A stretch of DNA of 64,000 nucleotides from JADKCZ01 sp963786945 (GTDB taxonomy: Bacteria; Myxococcota; Myxococcia; Myxococcales; Anaeromyxobacteraceae), in assembly GCA_963786945.1 (NCBI GenBank), contig CAWBAO010000006.1, positions 565,075 to 629,074 on the forward strand. Direction: 5' to 3'. How positions within the stretch are numbered: the stretch's first letter is position 1; every line of letters begins with the position of its first letter. Of this stretch, positions 18,845-27,584 are shown piece after piece. Below the pieces are notes generated by a model. The model ran no database searches. It saw nothing but the letters and a program-made list of their open reading frames with translations, and was not told the DNA's origin. A program made the translations under genes and the position numbers.

Positions 18845-19587
18845 GCGACCCGCTGCGCGCCGACGGGCTGGTGAAGAGCTACCGCCGCCGCCGGGTGGTG
18901 GACGGGGTCTCGTTCCACGTCGAGCCGGGCGAGGTGGTCGGCCTGCTCGGGCCCAACGGCGCCGGCAAGTCCACCAGCTTCAACATGGTGGTCGGGCTGG
19001 TGACGCCCGACGCCGGCACGGTGCGGCTCGGCGACCAGGACCTGACGGCGCTCCCCATGCACCGGCGGGCCCGGCTGGGCGTCGGCTACCTGCCGCAGGA
19101 GGCCTCGATCTTCCGCAAGCTGACGGTGCGCCAGAACTTCGAGGGCGTGCTGGAGGCGCTCGGCGTCGGGCGCCAGGAGCGCCGGGCCCGGGCCGACGGG
19201 CTGCTGGCCGAGTACGGCCTGGAGAAGGTCGCCGACGGGCTGGGCGAGACCCTCTCCGGCGGCGAGCGGCGCCGCGCCGAGGTGGCGAGGAGCCTGCTCT
19301 CCAACCCGAAGTTCATCCTCTTCGACGAGCCGTTCGCCGGCGTCGACCCCATCGCGGTGCACGAGCTGCAGCGGCTGATCGGCTCGCTGCGCGACCGGAA
19401 CATCGGCGTGCTCATCACCGACCACAACGTCCGCGAGGCGCTCGGCATCTGCAGCCGCGCCTACATCCTCTCCTCGGGGAGCATCCTGGTGGCCGGGACC
19501 CCGGCCGAGATCGCGGCCAACACCAAGGCGCGCACCGCCTACCTCGGCGAGAACTTCCGCCTCGACGGCGCGTCGCCGGGGGCGTGA
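18841..19587 (+). CDS. lptB: LPS export ABC transporter ATPase
   Basis: LptB powers extraction of LPS from the inner membrane with LptFG. The 248-residue protein has Walker A GPNGAGKST at about residue 38, Q-loop PQEASIF, signature LSGGERRRAEVAR and Walker B FILFDEPFAGVDPIAV, with H-loop ITDHNVREAL. The FAGVDPIAV and DHNVRETL-like stretches distinguish LptB from other ABC ATPases. GTG start overlapping the lptA stop. The LptF/LptG permeases are not in this window. Confidence 0.95.
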   Translation: MSDPLRADGLVKSYRRRRVVDGVSFHVEPGEVVGLLGPNGAGKSTSFNMVVGLVTPDAGTVRLGDQDLTALPMHRRARLGVGYLPQEASIFRKLTVRQNFEGVLEALGVGRQERRARADGLLAEYGLEKVADGLGETLSGGERRRAEVARSLLSNPKFILFDEPFAGVDPIAVHELQRLIGSLRDRNIGVLITDHNVREALGICSRAYILSSGSILVAGTPAEIAANTKARTAYLGENFRLDGASPGA

Positions 19588-19595
19588 GGAGCGGC

Positions 19596-21107
19596 ATGGG
19601 CCTGGAGCTGAGACAGCACCTCAAGATGACGCAGCAGCTGGTGATGACGCCCCAGCTGCAGCAGGCCATCAAGCTGCTCCAGCTCTCGCGGATGGAGCTG
19701 GTCGACCTGGTCCGCACCGAGATGAACGAGAACCCGCTCCTCGACGGCGCCGACGACGGCGAGGAGCCGGTGGCCGACTCGGGCGCCAGCCCGGCCGAGG
19801 CGGCGGTCGCCGAGGAGGCGCCCGCCCCCCGGGAGAAGGAGAAGTTCGAGGAGGTGAAGGGGGACGAGGGCCAGAACGAGATCGACTGGGACCAGTACCT
19901 CGACCACTACCAGCTGCAGGGCCACAGCGCCCCGTCCAACCGCGGCATGGCCGACGAGGAGCTGCCCGGCTTCGAGGCCACCCTCACCAGGAAGGGCGAT
20001 CTCACCGACCACCTGGTCTGGCAGCTCCGGCTCTCCCACTTCACCGAGGAGGAGGAGCGGGTGGCGATGCTGATCATCGGCAACCTCGACCAGGACGGCT
20101 ACTTCACCATGCCGGCGGTCGACGGCGAGGACGCCGAGGAGGACGCCTCGCCGCGCGACCCGCTGGTGCGGGTCTCCTACGAGTCGGGGATGGGGCTGGA
20201 GCGCTGCCAGGAGGTGCTGAGGAAGGTCCAGGCCCTGGATCCCATCGGCGTCGCCGCGCGTGACCTGCGCGAGTGCCTGCTGCTGCAGGTGCGCCACCTC
20301 AACGCCGACACGCCGGAGATCGTGGCCATCATCGAGCGCCACCTCAAGCACCTCGAGTCGAAGAACTACCTGGCCATCGCCAAGGACCTCAAGGTCCCCA
20401 TCGAGGAGGTGGTGAAGGCCGTCAAGTTCATCAGCCACCTCGAGCCCAAGCCGGGGCGCGCCTTCAGCGTCGAGGAGGCGCAGTACATCACCCCGGACGT
20501 CTACGTGCACAAGATGGGCGACCGCTACGTCACCGTGCTCAACGACGACGGCCTCTCCAAGCTGCGCATCTCGAACACCTACCGGGCGGCCCTCAAGAGC
20601 GGCCAGGCCGGCGCGGCCAAGGACTACATCCAGGACAAGCTGCGCAGCGCGGTCTGGCTGATCCGCTCCATCCACCAGCGGCAGCGGACCATCTACAAGG
20701 TCACCGAGTCGATCGTGAAGTTCCAGCGCGACTTCCTCGACAAGGGGATCGCCTACCTGAAGCCGCTCATCCTCCGCGACGTGGCCGAGGACATCGGCAT
20801 GCACGAGTCGACGGTGTCGCGCGTCACCACCAACAAGTACGTGCACACGCCGCAGGGGATCTACGAGCTGAAGTTCTTCTTCAACTCGGCCATCAACAAG
20901 ACCGGCGGCGACGAGATCGCCAGCGAGGCGGTCAAGAACCACATCAAGCAGATCGTGGCCGCCGAGGACCAGAAGCACCCCCACTCCGACCAGCGCATCG
21001 TCGAGCTCCTGCAGGGGCAGGGCATCGAGATCGCGCGCCGGACCGTGGCCAAGTACCGGGAGGTGCTCGGCATCCTCCCCAGCTCCAAGCGGAAGAAGTA
21101 CTTCTAG
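19596..21107 (+). CDS. rpoN: RNA polymerase sigma-54 factor
   Basis: Sigma-54 directs RNA polymerase to -24/-12 promoters that need AAA+ activators; myxobacteria use it heavily. Region I is Gln/Leu-rich (LKMTQQLVMTPQLQQAIKLL). An acidic region II follows at about 45-95. The core-binding domain includes LDPIGVAARDLRECLL, and the C-terminal part includes DVAEDIGMHESTVSRVTTNK and the RpoN box ARRTVAKYRE. Length 503 residues is normal. The ATG at 19596 is chosen because GAGGAG at 19586-19591 sits four bases upstream; a GTG at 19584 overlapping lptB is the alternative. Confidence 0.97.
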   Translation: MGLELRQHLKMTQQLVMTPQLQQAIKLLQLSRMELVDLVRTEMNENPLLDGADDGEEPVADSGASPAEAAVAEEAPAPREKEKFEEVKGDEGQNEIDWDQYLDHYQLQGHSAPSNRGMADEELPGFEATLTRKGDLTDHLVWQLRLSHFTEEEERVAMLIIGNLDQDGYFTMPAVDGEDAEEDASPRDPLVRVSYESGMGLERCQEVLRKVQALDPIGVAARDLRECLLLQVRHLNADTPEIVAIIERHLKHLESKNYLAIAKDLKVPIEEVVKAVKFISHLEPKPGRAFSVEEAQYITPDVYVHKMGDRYVTVLNDDGLSKLRISNTYRAALKSGQAGAAKDYIQDKLRSAVWLIRSIHQRQRTIYKVTESIVKFQRDFLDKGIAYLKPLILRDVAEDIGMHESTVSRVTTNKYVHTPQGIYELKFFFNSAINKTGGDEIASEAVKNHIKQIVAAEDQKHPHSDQRIVELLQGQGIEIARRTVAKYREVLGILPSSKRKKYF

Positions 21108-21339
21108 ATCCGCAGGGTTGGCCGGGCGGGCGAACCGGCCCCCCGCGACATCGGGTCCGGCCCTGAGAAAGCCGGCCGGATCCAGGTGCCGCCGCCGGAA
21201 CCCCTGCTATCATTTCTTCAGACATGCTGGCAGCGGGCAGCAACCACGGCCGCGGCTCCTTCCACGCTCCTCCGGGCGCGGGGGTCGCGGCCGAAGCACG
21301 TCGACAGCACGTGAAGGGCACCCACACAGGAGGCGGTCC

Positions 21340-21888
21340 ATGCAGGTGAACATCACCTTCCGGCACCTGGAGCCCACCGAAGCGCTCAAGTCGCACGTGA
21401 AGGGCCGGGTCGAGCACGTCCAGCGGTTCCTGGACCGGCCGACCGAGGCCCACGCCGTGCTGCACGTCGAGAACCTGGCCCACCACGCCGAGCTGACGGT
21501 GAAGGCGGGGCGGTTCCTGCTGCGCGGCACCGCCAAGACCAAGGACATGTACGCCTCCATCGACGAGGCGGCCGACAAGATCGAGCGGCAGCTCAAGAAG
21601 CACAAGGCCAAGCTGCAGGACCACAAGGTCGGCGGGGTCGAGGCCAGGCCGGTCGAGGTGCGCCACGACGTCCTCGACATCATCGACCACCCCGAGCGGC
21701 CCAGCCACCGGGTGGCCAAGAGCCGGGTCTTCCAGGCCAAGCCCATGGCGGTGGACGAGGCCATCCTCCAGCTCGACCTGCTGGGGAGCCAGTTCTTCGT
21801 CTTCCAGAACGCCGCGGATCGTGCGATCAACGTCCTGTACCGGAGGGAGGACGGCAGCCTCGGCCTGATCGAGGCCAGGCCCTCCTAG
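21340..21888 (+). CDS. hpf: Long-form ribosome hibernation promoting factor
   Basis: HPF binds the 30S decoding region in stationary phase; the long form has a C-terminal domain that dimerises 70S ribosomes. The 182-residue protein has the N-terminal beta-alpha fold (MQVNITFRHLEPTEALKSHV, then DMYASIDEAADKIERQLKKH). The C-terminal domain has VVKSRVFQAKPM-like and AILQLDLLGSQFFVFQNA motifs. AGGAGG (21328-21333) six bases before the ATG is a strong ribosome site. Position after rpoN and before ptsN is conserved in many proteobacteria. The 232-base gap after rpoN carries a possible -10 (TATCAT near 21208), so it may have its own promoter. Confidence 0.93.
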   Translation: MQVNITFRHLEPTEALKSHVKGRVEHVQRFLDRPTEAHAVLHVENLAHHAELTVKAGRFLLRGTAKTKDMYASIDEAADKIERQLKKHKAKLQDHKVGGVEARPVEVRHDVLDIIDHPERPSHRVAKSRVFQAKPMAVDEAILQLDLLGSQFFVFQNAADRAINVLYRREDGSLGLIEARPS

Positions 21889-21927
21889 GGCCCAGGCCGC
21901 ACCCCCCGGCGAAAGGATGAACCCAGG

Positions 21928-22386
21928 GTGAAGATCCAGGACTTCCTCAAGCCGCAGGCGGTGCTGGCCGACCTGACCGGGCGCAGCGCCGCCGAGGTGC
22001 TGGCCGAGCTCTGCCGGCCGGTGGCGCAGGCCCACGGGCTGGACGCCGCGCGCCTCGTCCAGGTGCTGCTCGAGCGCGAGAAGCTGGGCTCCACCGGGGT
22101 GGGCGACGGGGTGGCCATCCCCCACGGCAAGCTGCCCGGCCTGCCGGCGCTGGTGGCCACCTTCGGCCGCTCCACCCAGGGGGTCGAGTTCCGGGCCGCC
22201 GACGGCAAGCCGGCCCGGCTCTTCTTCGCCCTCTTCGCCCCGGAGAACTCGGCGGGCGCCCACCTCAAGGCGCTCTCGCGGGTGAGCCGGATCTTCCGCC
22301 TGCCCGCCTTCCGGGAGGCCATCCTCGCCGCCCCGTCGGCCGAGGAGATCTACCGGCTCATCCTGGCCGAGGACGGGCCGGAGTGA
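21928..22386 (+). CDS. ptsN: PTS IIA-like nitrogen regulatory protein
   Basis: PtsN (EIIA-Ntr) is a regulatory phosphoprotein of the nitrogen PTS that senses metabolic state and often controls potassium transport. The 152-residue sequence contains the phosphorylated histidine motif VAIPHGKLPGLPA at about residue 68 and the family pattern LLEREKLGSTGVGDG just before it. Later ARLFFALFAPENSAGAHLKA fits the IIA fold. The start is GTG at 21928, with GAAAGGA at 21911-21917. No transporter or HPr gene is adjacent, consistent with a purely regulatory role. Confidence 0.92.
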   Translation: MKIQDFLKPQAVLADLTGRSAAEVLAELCRPVAQAHGLDAARLVQVLLEREKLGSTGVGDGVAIPHGKLPGLPALVATFGRSTQGVEFRAADGKPARLFFALFAPENSAGAHLKALSRVSRIFRLPAFREAILAAPSAEEIYRLILAEDGPE

Positions 22387-22443
22387 GCCGGCGCCGCGGG
22401 GATTCGTCGGTGTAAGGTGGTCATCTCCAGGAGGCGGTCTCCC

Positions 22444-22671
22444 GTGGCCATGAACCTGATGAAGATCGACTGCTCCGGCATGCGCTGCCCCCAGCCCGTG
22501 CTGAAGCTGGCGGTGGAGACCGCCGAGACGCCGGCCGGCACCGTGGTCGAGATCCAGGGCGACTGCCCCACCTTCGAGAAGGACATCCGCACCTTCTGCG
22601 AGCGGCGCAAGAAGACGCTGCTGGCGGTCCGCAACGACGGGCTCAAGACGGTCATCCTCATCCAGTACTGA
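22444..22671 (+). CDS. TusA-family sulfur carrier protein
   Basis: A 75-residue protein with the TusA/SirA signature CPQPVLK at about residue 15, whose cysteine carries persulfide in characterised members. DCSGMRCPQPVLKLAVETAE and GDCPTFEKDIRTFCERR match the subgroup found in anaerobes, which has an extra GDCP cysteine. GTG at 22444 is chosen because AGGAGG at 22429-22434 lies nine bases upstream; ATG at 22450 is the alternative. It ends only four bases before the HdrA-like gene, so it is probably cotranscribed with the hydrogenase block, suggesting a sulfur-related partner or product. That link is inference. Confidence 0.88.
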   Translation: MAMNLMKIDCSGMRCPQPVLKLAVETAETPAGTVVEIQGDCPTFEKDIRTFCERRKKTLLAVRNDGLKTVILIQY

Positions 22672-22675
22672 TGAT

Positions 22676-24643
22676 GTGAGCGCGCAGCCACCGCCCGGAC
22701 CCGCCGCGGCCCCGCCCGAGCCGGCCACCGACCGGATCGGCCTGGTCTTCTGCCGCTGCGGCCCCAACCTCTTCAACCTGATCGAGCTCGGGCCGCTGGA
22801 GGCGGCGGCGCACTGGCCCGAGGCGGCGGCGGTGGCCACCCGGTCGATCCTCTGCTCCGCCGAGGAGCAGGCCTGGCTGGCCGGCTGGCTCCGCGCCGAG
22901 CGGCTCGACCGGCTGGTGATCGCGGCCTGCTCGCCGCGCGAGCACGAGCTGACCTTCCGCGCGGTGATGGCCCGGGCGGGGAGGAACCCGTACCTGGTGC
23001 AGCTGGTCAACCTGCGCGAGCAGGTGGAGTGGATCGGGGGCGCCCCCGAGGCGGCCAGCCGCCGCGCCGAGCGGCTGGTGCGTGCCGGGCTGGCCCGCGT
23101 GGCCCGCCACCAGCCGCTGGAGCGGCGCGAGATCGACGTGGTCGCCGACGTGGTGGTGGTGGGCGGCGGCGTGGCCGGGGTGGCGGCGGCCATGGCGCTG
23201 GCCCGCAAGGACCGCAAGGTGCTGCTGGTGGAGCGCTCGCCGGCGCTGGGCGGGCTGGCCGCCCAGCTCGACGAGATCTTCCCCGACCACGTCTGCGCCT
23301 CCTGCTTCCTGGAGCCGGCCCTCGACGAGGTGCTCCACCACGAGCGCATCGAGGTCCTCACCCAGGCCACCGTGACCCGGGTGCGCGGCTCGGCCGGCGC
23401 CTTCGAGGTGACCGTGGCGCTGGCGCCCCGCTTCGTCGACGCCGAGCGGTGCATCGGCTGCGGCCAGTGCAGCCTGGTCTGCCCCGTCGACGTGGCCGAC
23501 CCGTGGGCCGCCGGGCTCGGGTCGCGGCGCGCCATCGGCGCCGCCTACCCCGGGGCCCTGCCCCACGTGGCCGCGCTCGACGCCGCCGCCTGCCTGCACC
23601 ACCTCGACGGCAGCTGCGATGCCTGCCAGGTGGGCTGCGGCTTCGACGCCATCCGCCTCGACGCCCGCCCCGGGGAGCGGACCCTCTCCGCCGGCGCCAT
23701 CGTGGTGGCCACCGGGTTCCAGCCCGGCGAGGTGCGCGGCCCACCCGGGGTGATCTCGACCTGGCAGCTGGAGCGGCTGCTCCACCCCAACGGCCCCACC
23801 GAGGGGAGGCTGGCTCCGCCCGGCCGGCCCGAGCCGGGCTCGGTGCTGCTGGCCTCCACGGCCGGGGACCGGGACGGGGCGCTGGCGCCACGCGAGCTGC
23901 TCAAGCTGGCCGGCGGGCTCACGCGGCGCCGGCCGGGGCTGGCGGTGGCGGTGGCGGGTGGCCTGGCCCGGGCGCCCGGGCTCGCCGCCGAGGCGCGGGC
24001 CGCGGTCGAGGCGGGGGTGCTGCTGCTGGACGAGGAGCTGGCCCCGGGCGGGCTGGCCCCGGCCGGCCGGGCGGTGGCGGCGCGGCTGGTCTCCGGGGCC
24101 CGGGAGGCCACCCGGACCTTCGACCTGGTGGTCCTGCACGCGCCCTCGACGCCGGCCGGGGGGTCCGAGGGGCTGGCCGCGCTGCTGCGGCTCGACCGCG
24201 ACGGGCGCGGCTTCCTCTCCGAGGGGACCGCCAACCCGTTCGAGCCGACGGCCACGCGGGTGGCCGGCGTCTACGTGGCCGGCGCCGCCGCCGGGCCGCG
24301 CTCCATCCGCGAGGCCATCCGGGACGGCGCCGCCGCCGCCGGGCGGGTGCTGGCCACGCTCACGCCGGGCGAGCGCCGCGAGCTCGAGCCGCTGGCCGCC
24401 GAGATCGATCTCGCCACCTGCGGCGGCTGCGGCACCTGCGTCGCCGCCTGCCCCTACCACGCCGTGACCCGCGACCCGGTCACGCACAAGGCCTCGGTCG
24501 AGCCGGCCCACTGCCACGCCTGCGGTGGCTGCGCGGCCGCCTGCCCCACCGGCGCCGCCACCGCGCCCCACTTCACGCGCGCCCAGCTCACCGCCGAGAT
24601 CGCGGCCCTGCTGGCCGAGGCCCGCGCCCCGGGTGCGCCATGA
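22676..24643 (+). CDS. HdrA-like FAD/iron-sulfur oxidoreductase
   Basis: A 655-residue homologue of heterodisulfide reductase subunit A, the flavoprotein that bifurcates electrons in methanogens. The N-terminal HdrA domain shows LVFCRCGPNL, AACSPREHELTFR and NPYLVQLVNLREQVEW. FAD binding is at about residue 160 (VVVVGGGVAGVAAAMALARK). The cysteine cluster region VCASCFLEPALDEV and a ferredoxin motif CIGCGQCSLVCPVDVAD follow. Two more [4Fe-4S] motifs lie near the C-terminus (CGGCGTCVAACPYHA and CHACGGCAAACPTGA). GTG start four bases after the TusA gene. In the Mvh-Hdr complex HdrA accepts electrons via MvhD, which here is the N-terminal domain of the next gene. No hdrB or hdrC is nearby. Confidence 0.88.
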   Translation: MSAQPPPGPAAAPPEPATDRIGLVFCRCGPNLFNLIELGPLEAAAHWPEAAAVATRSILCSAEEQAWLAGWLRAERLDRLVIAACSPREHELTFRAVMARAGRNPYLVQLVNLREQVEWIGGAPEAASRRAERLVRAGLARVARHQPLERREIDVVADVVVVGGGVAGVAAAMALARKDRKVLLVERSPALGGLAAQLDEIFPDHVCASCFLEPALDEVLHHERIEVLTQATVTRVRGSAGAFEVTVALAPRFVDAERCIGCGQCSLVCPVDVADPWAAGLGSRRAIGAAYPGALPHVAALDAAACLHHLDGSCDACQVGCGFDAIRLDARPGERTLSAGAIVVATGFQPGEVRGPPGVISTWQLERLLHPNGPTEGRLAPPGRPEPGSVLLASTAGDRDGALAPRELLKLAGGLTRRRPGLAVAVAGGLARAPGLAAEARAAVEAGVLLLDEELAPGGLAPAGRAVAARLVSGAREATRTFDLVVLHAPSTPAGGSEGLAALLRLDRDGRGFLSEGTANPFEPTATRVAGVYVAGAAAGPRSIREAIRDGAAAAGRVLATLTPGERRELEPLAAEIDLATCGGCGTCVAACPYHAVTRDPVTHKASVEPAHCHACGGCAAACPTGAATAPHFTRAQLTAEIAALLAEARAPGAP

Positions 24644-26106
24644 GCCGCGCCCCGCGCATCGTCGCCTTCCTCTGCGAGTGGTGCGCCTACGCCGCCGCCG
24701 ACAAGGCCGGGAGCTCGCACCAGCAGTACCCGCAGTCCCTGCTGGCCGTGCGGGTGCCCTGCAGCGGCCGCGTCGAGCCGGCCATGGTGCTGCAGGCCTT
24801 CCGCGAGGGGGCCGACGGCGTGCTGGTCGGCGGCTGCCACCCCGGTGACTGCCACCACGTCGACGGCAACCTGCGGGCGGCGGCGCGCCTGGAGCTGCTG
24901 GGCCGGGCCGTCGAGCAGGCCGGCCTCCCGCGGGAACGGCTCCGGGTCGAGTGGGTGGGGGCGGCCGAGGGGGCGCGCTTCGCCGAGGTGGTGACGCGGA
25001 TGACGGCGGAGCTGGCGGCGCTCGGGCCGCTCGACTACCGGCGGCGAGCCCTCGACTCCTCCGAGGACCCCCTCCACGCCGCGCCGGCCCGCCGCCACCG
25101 GCTGGAGGAGCGGCCGGCCGCGCCGCGGGCTCCCGGCAAGCCCCGGGTGGCCTTCTACTGGAACGCCTCCTGCGGCGGCTGCGAGGAGGCGGTGCTGGAC
25201 CTGGGCGAGGGGTTCGCCGCGCTGGCGGCGCGCGTCGAGATCGTGCTCTGGCCGGTGGCCCTCGACGCCAAGAAGGCCGACGTCGAGGCCATGCCCGACG
25301 GCCACATCGACGTGGCCTTCGTGAACGGCGCGGTCCGGCTCGACGAGCAGGACCACTGGGCGGCCCTGCTCCGCCGCAAGGCCCGGACCGTGGTGGCCTT
25401 CGGCGCCTGCGCCCACCTCGGCGGCGTGGTCGGCCTCGGCAACCTCTCCGAGCCCGCCGAGCTGCTGGCCACCGCCTACCGGCACCAGCCCTCGGTCTCC
25501 AACCCGGAGCAGGCGCTCCCCGGCCAGCGGGTCACCGCCGGCGGCCACGACCTGACCCTGCCGGCCCTGCTCGACCGCACGCTGCCGCTGGCGGCGGCGG
25601 TGCCGGTCGACTTCGTCATCCCCGGCTGCCCGCCCTCGCCGGCCATCCTCGCTGCCGCCGTGGAGCGGCTCCTCGACGGGCGGGACCTGCTGGCCCCGGG
25701 CGCGGTGCTGGCTCCCAACGCCTCGCTCTGCGACAGCTGCCCGCGCAACGGCTCACGGCCCGAGCGGCTGCAGCTCTCGGCGCTGGCCCGCCTCGCCACC
25801 ACCCAGCCCGACGAGGCCACCTGCTTCCTGGCCCAGGGGCTGGTCTGCCACGGGCCGGCCACGCGGCAGGGCTGCCAGCCCGGCTGCGTCGAGGCCAACA
25901 TGCCCTGCCGCGGCTGCTTCGGGCCGCTCGACGGCGTGGTCGACGGGGGCGCCGCCATGCTCTCCGCCTTCGCGTCGCTCTTCGCCGGCGACGAGGCCAC
26001 GCAGAAGGCGCTGGCCGCCAGCCTCCCCGACCCGGCCGGCACCTTCTGGCGCTACGGCCTGGCCGCCGCGCTGCTGCCGCGCCGCCTGCCGGAGGGCCGG
26101 CCGTGA
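24640..26106 (+). CDS. Fused MvhD and [NiFe] hydrogenase small subunit (MvhG-like)
   Basis: A 488-residue two-domain protein. Residues about 1-140 are MvhD/FrhD: FLCEWCAYAAADKAG, VRVPCSGRVEPAMVLQAF and VGGCHPGDCHHVDGN, the cysteines that hold a [2Fe-2S] cluster. A linker (about 140-170) leads to a hydrogenase small subunit with YWNASCGGCEEAVLDLGEG (proximal cluster) and GACAHLGGVVGLGN. It continues with IPGCPPSP, then distal and medial cluster cysteines (CDSCPRN, CFLAQGLVCHGPATRQGCQ and MPCRGCFGPLDG). In methanogens MvhD and MvhG are separate chains that relay electrons from the [NiFe] site to HdrA; a fusion would make the relay one polypeptide. Start and stop overlap the neighbours by four bases. 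Confidence 0.88.
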   Translation: MSRAPRIVAFLCEWCAYAAADKAGSSHQQYPQSLLAVRVPCSGRVEPAMVLQAFREGADGVLVGGCHPGDCHHVDGNLRAAARLELLGRAVEQAGLPRERLRVEWVGAAEGARFAEVVTRMTAELAALGPLDYRRRALDSSEDPLHAAPARRHRLEERPAAPRAPGKPRVAFYWNASCGGCEEAVLDLGEGFAALAARVEIVLWPVALDAKKADVEAMPDGHIDVAFVNGAVRLDEQDHWAALLRRKARTVVAFGACAHLGGVVGLGNLSEPAELLATAYRHQPSVSNPEQALPGQRVTAGGHDLTLPALLDRTLPLAAAVPVDFVIPGCPPSPAILAAAVERLLDGRDLLAPGAVLAPNASLCDSCPRNGSRPERLQLSALARLATTQPDEATCFLAQGLVCHGPATRQGCQPGCVEANMPCRGCFGPLDGVVDGGAAMLSAFASLFAGDEATQKALAASLPDPAGTFWRYGLAAALLPRRLPEGRP

Positions 26107-27584
26107 CCAGGAGGATCACCATCGACCCCATCACCCGGCTGGAGGGGCACGGCCGGATCGAGATCCTCCTCGACGAGCAGGGGAACGCGCAGCAGGCCTT
26201 CCTGCAGGTGCCCGAGCTGCGCGGCTTCGAGCGCTTCTGCGTGGGGCGCCCGGCCGAGGAGATGCCGCAGCTGACCGCCCACGTCTGCGGGGTCTGCCCG
26301 GCGGCCCACCACCTGGCCTCGGTGCGGGCCCTCGACGCCCTCTACGGCGTGGCCCCGCCGCCGGCGGCGCTGGCGCTGCAGCGGCTCTACTACGACCTCT
26401 TCGTCTTCGAGGACCACCTCCTCCACTACTGGTACATGGGCGGGCCCGACTTCCTGGTCGGCCCCGGCGCGCCGGCCCCGCTCCGCAACATCCTCGGCGT
26501 GCTGGCGCGGGTGGGCGAGTCGCTGGGCCGGCGCATCCTCACGGTGCGCAAGGAGGCGCGGGACCTCATGGCCGCCATCAGCGGCCGCACCGTCCACCCG
26601 GTCTTCGCGCTCCCCGGCGGCTGCTCCCGCGCCATGCCGCCCGAGGCGCGGGCCCTGCTGCGCGAGGTGGCGCCCCGGCTGGTGCAGTTCTCGGTCGACA
26701 CCCTGGCGTCCTTCCGGAGCGCGGTGCTGGAGCAGCCGCAGTACCTGTCCGCCATCCAGGGAGAGACCTACCGGCTGCGCACCCACTCGATGGGGATGGT
26801 GGACGAGGCCGGGCGGCTCACCTTCCTCGACGGGACGCTGCGGGTGGTCGACACCGCCGGCGCCGAGAAGCTCCGCTTCGCGCCGCGCGACTACCTCGAG
26901 CACCTCGCCGAGCGGGTCGAGCCCTGGACCTACGCCAAGTTCACCTTCCTGAAGGCCCAGGGCTGGACCGGCTTCACCGAGGGCGACGAGAGCGGGCTCT
27001 ACCGGGTCGGCCCGCTGGCCCGGCTCAACGTGGCCCGCGCCATGGCCACGCCGCTGGCCGAGGCCGAGCGGCAGCGGCTCTTCGAGACCCTGGGCTGGCC
27101 GGCCCACCAGACCCTGGCCTTCCACTGGGCGCGGCTGGTCGAGGCGCTGCAGGCGGCCGAGCGGGTGGCGGAGGCGGCCGACGACCCGCTGCTCGACTCG
27201 CGCCAGGTCCGCACCGTGCCGGGGCCGCTCTCCGGGCCGGCCGAGGGGGTGGGGGTGGTGGAGGCGCCGCGCGGCACCCTCATCCACCACTACCGGTGCG
27301 GCGCCGACGGGCTGCTCACCGCGGTCAACCTGGTGGTGGCCTCGCAGCACAACGCCGCGCCGGTGCAGGTCTCGGTGCGCAAGGCGGCGCGCGGCCTGAT
27401 CCGCAACGGCGTGGTGGACGACGGCCTGCTCAACCAGCTGGAGATGGCCTTCCGCGCCTACGATCCCTGCAACGCCTGCGCCTCCCACGCGCTGCCGGGG
27501 GAGCTGCCGCTGCTGGTCACCGTGAAGGACGCCCGCGGCGCGGTGGTCGAGGTGATCCGTCGGCGCGTCCCGGACGACGCGTGA
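26103..27584 (+). CDS. [NiFe] hydrogenase large subunit, group 3 (MvhA-like)
   Basis: The 493-residue catalytic subunit binds the Ni-Fe site with two CxxC motifs: HVCGVCPAAHHLASVRALDA at about residue 60 and DPCNACASHALPGELP near the C-terminus. N-terminal ITIDPITRLEGHGRIEI is diagnostic for hydrogenase large subunits. The extension after CASH would be removed by a dedicated endopeptidase, and a protease gene follows directly. Together with the MvhD-MvhG fusion and HdrA-like protein this is most like cytosolic group 3c (Mvh) hydrogenases; no membrane or Tat signals are present. GTG start overlaps the preceding stop, and the stop overlaps the protease gene. Hyp maturation genes are not in this window. 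Confidence 0.92.
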   Translation: MTRRITIDPITRLEGHGRIEILLDEQGNAQQAFLQVPELRGFERFCVGRPAEEMPQLTAHVCGVCPAAHHLASVRALDALYGVAPPPAALALQRLYYDLFVFEDHLLHYWYMGGPDFLVGPGAPAPLRNILGVLARVGESLGRRILTVRKEARDLMAAISGRTVHPVFALPGGCSRAMPPEARALLREVAPRLVQFSVDTLASFRSAVLEQPQYLSAIQGETYRLRTHSMGMVDEAGRLTFLDGTLRVVDTAGAEKLRFAPRDYLEHLAERVEPWTYAKFTFLKAQGWTGFTEGDESGLYRVGPLARLNVARAMATPLAEAERQRLFETLGWPAHQTLAFHWARLVEALQAAERVAEAADDPLLDSRQVRTVPGPLSGPAEGVGVVEAPRGTLIHHYRCGADGLLTAVNLVVASQHNAAPVQVSVRKAARGLIRNGVVDDGLLNQLEMAFRAYDPCNACASHALPGELPLLVTVKDARGAVVEVIRRRVPDDA

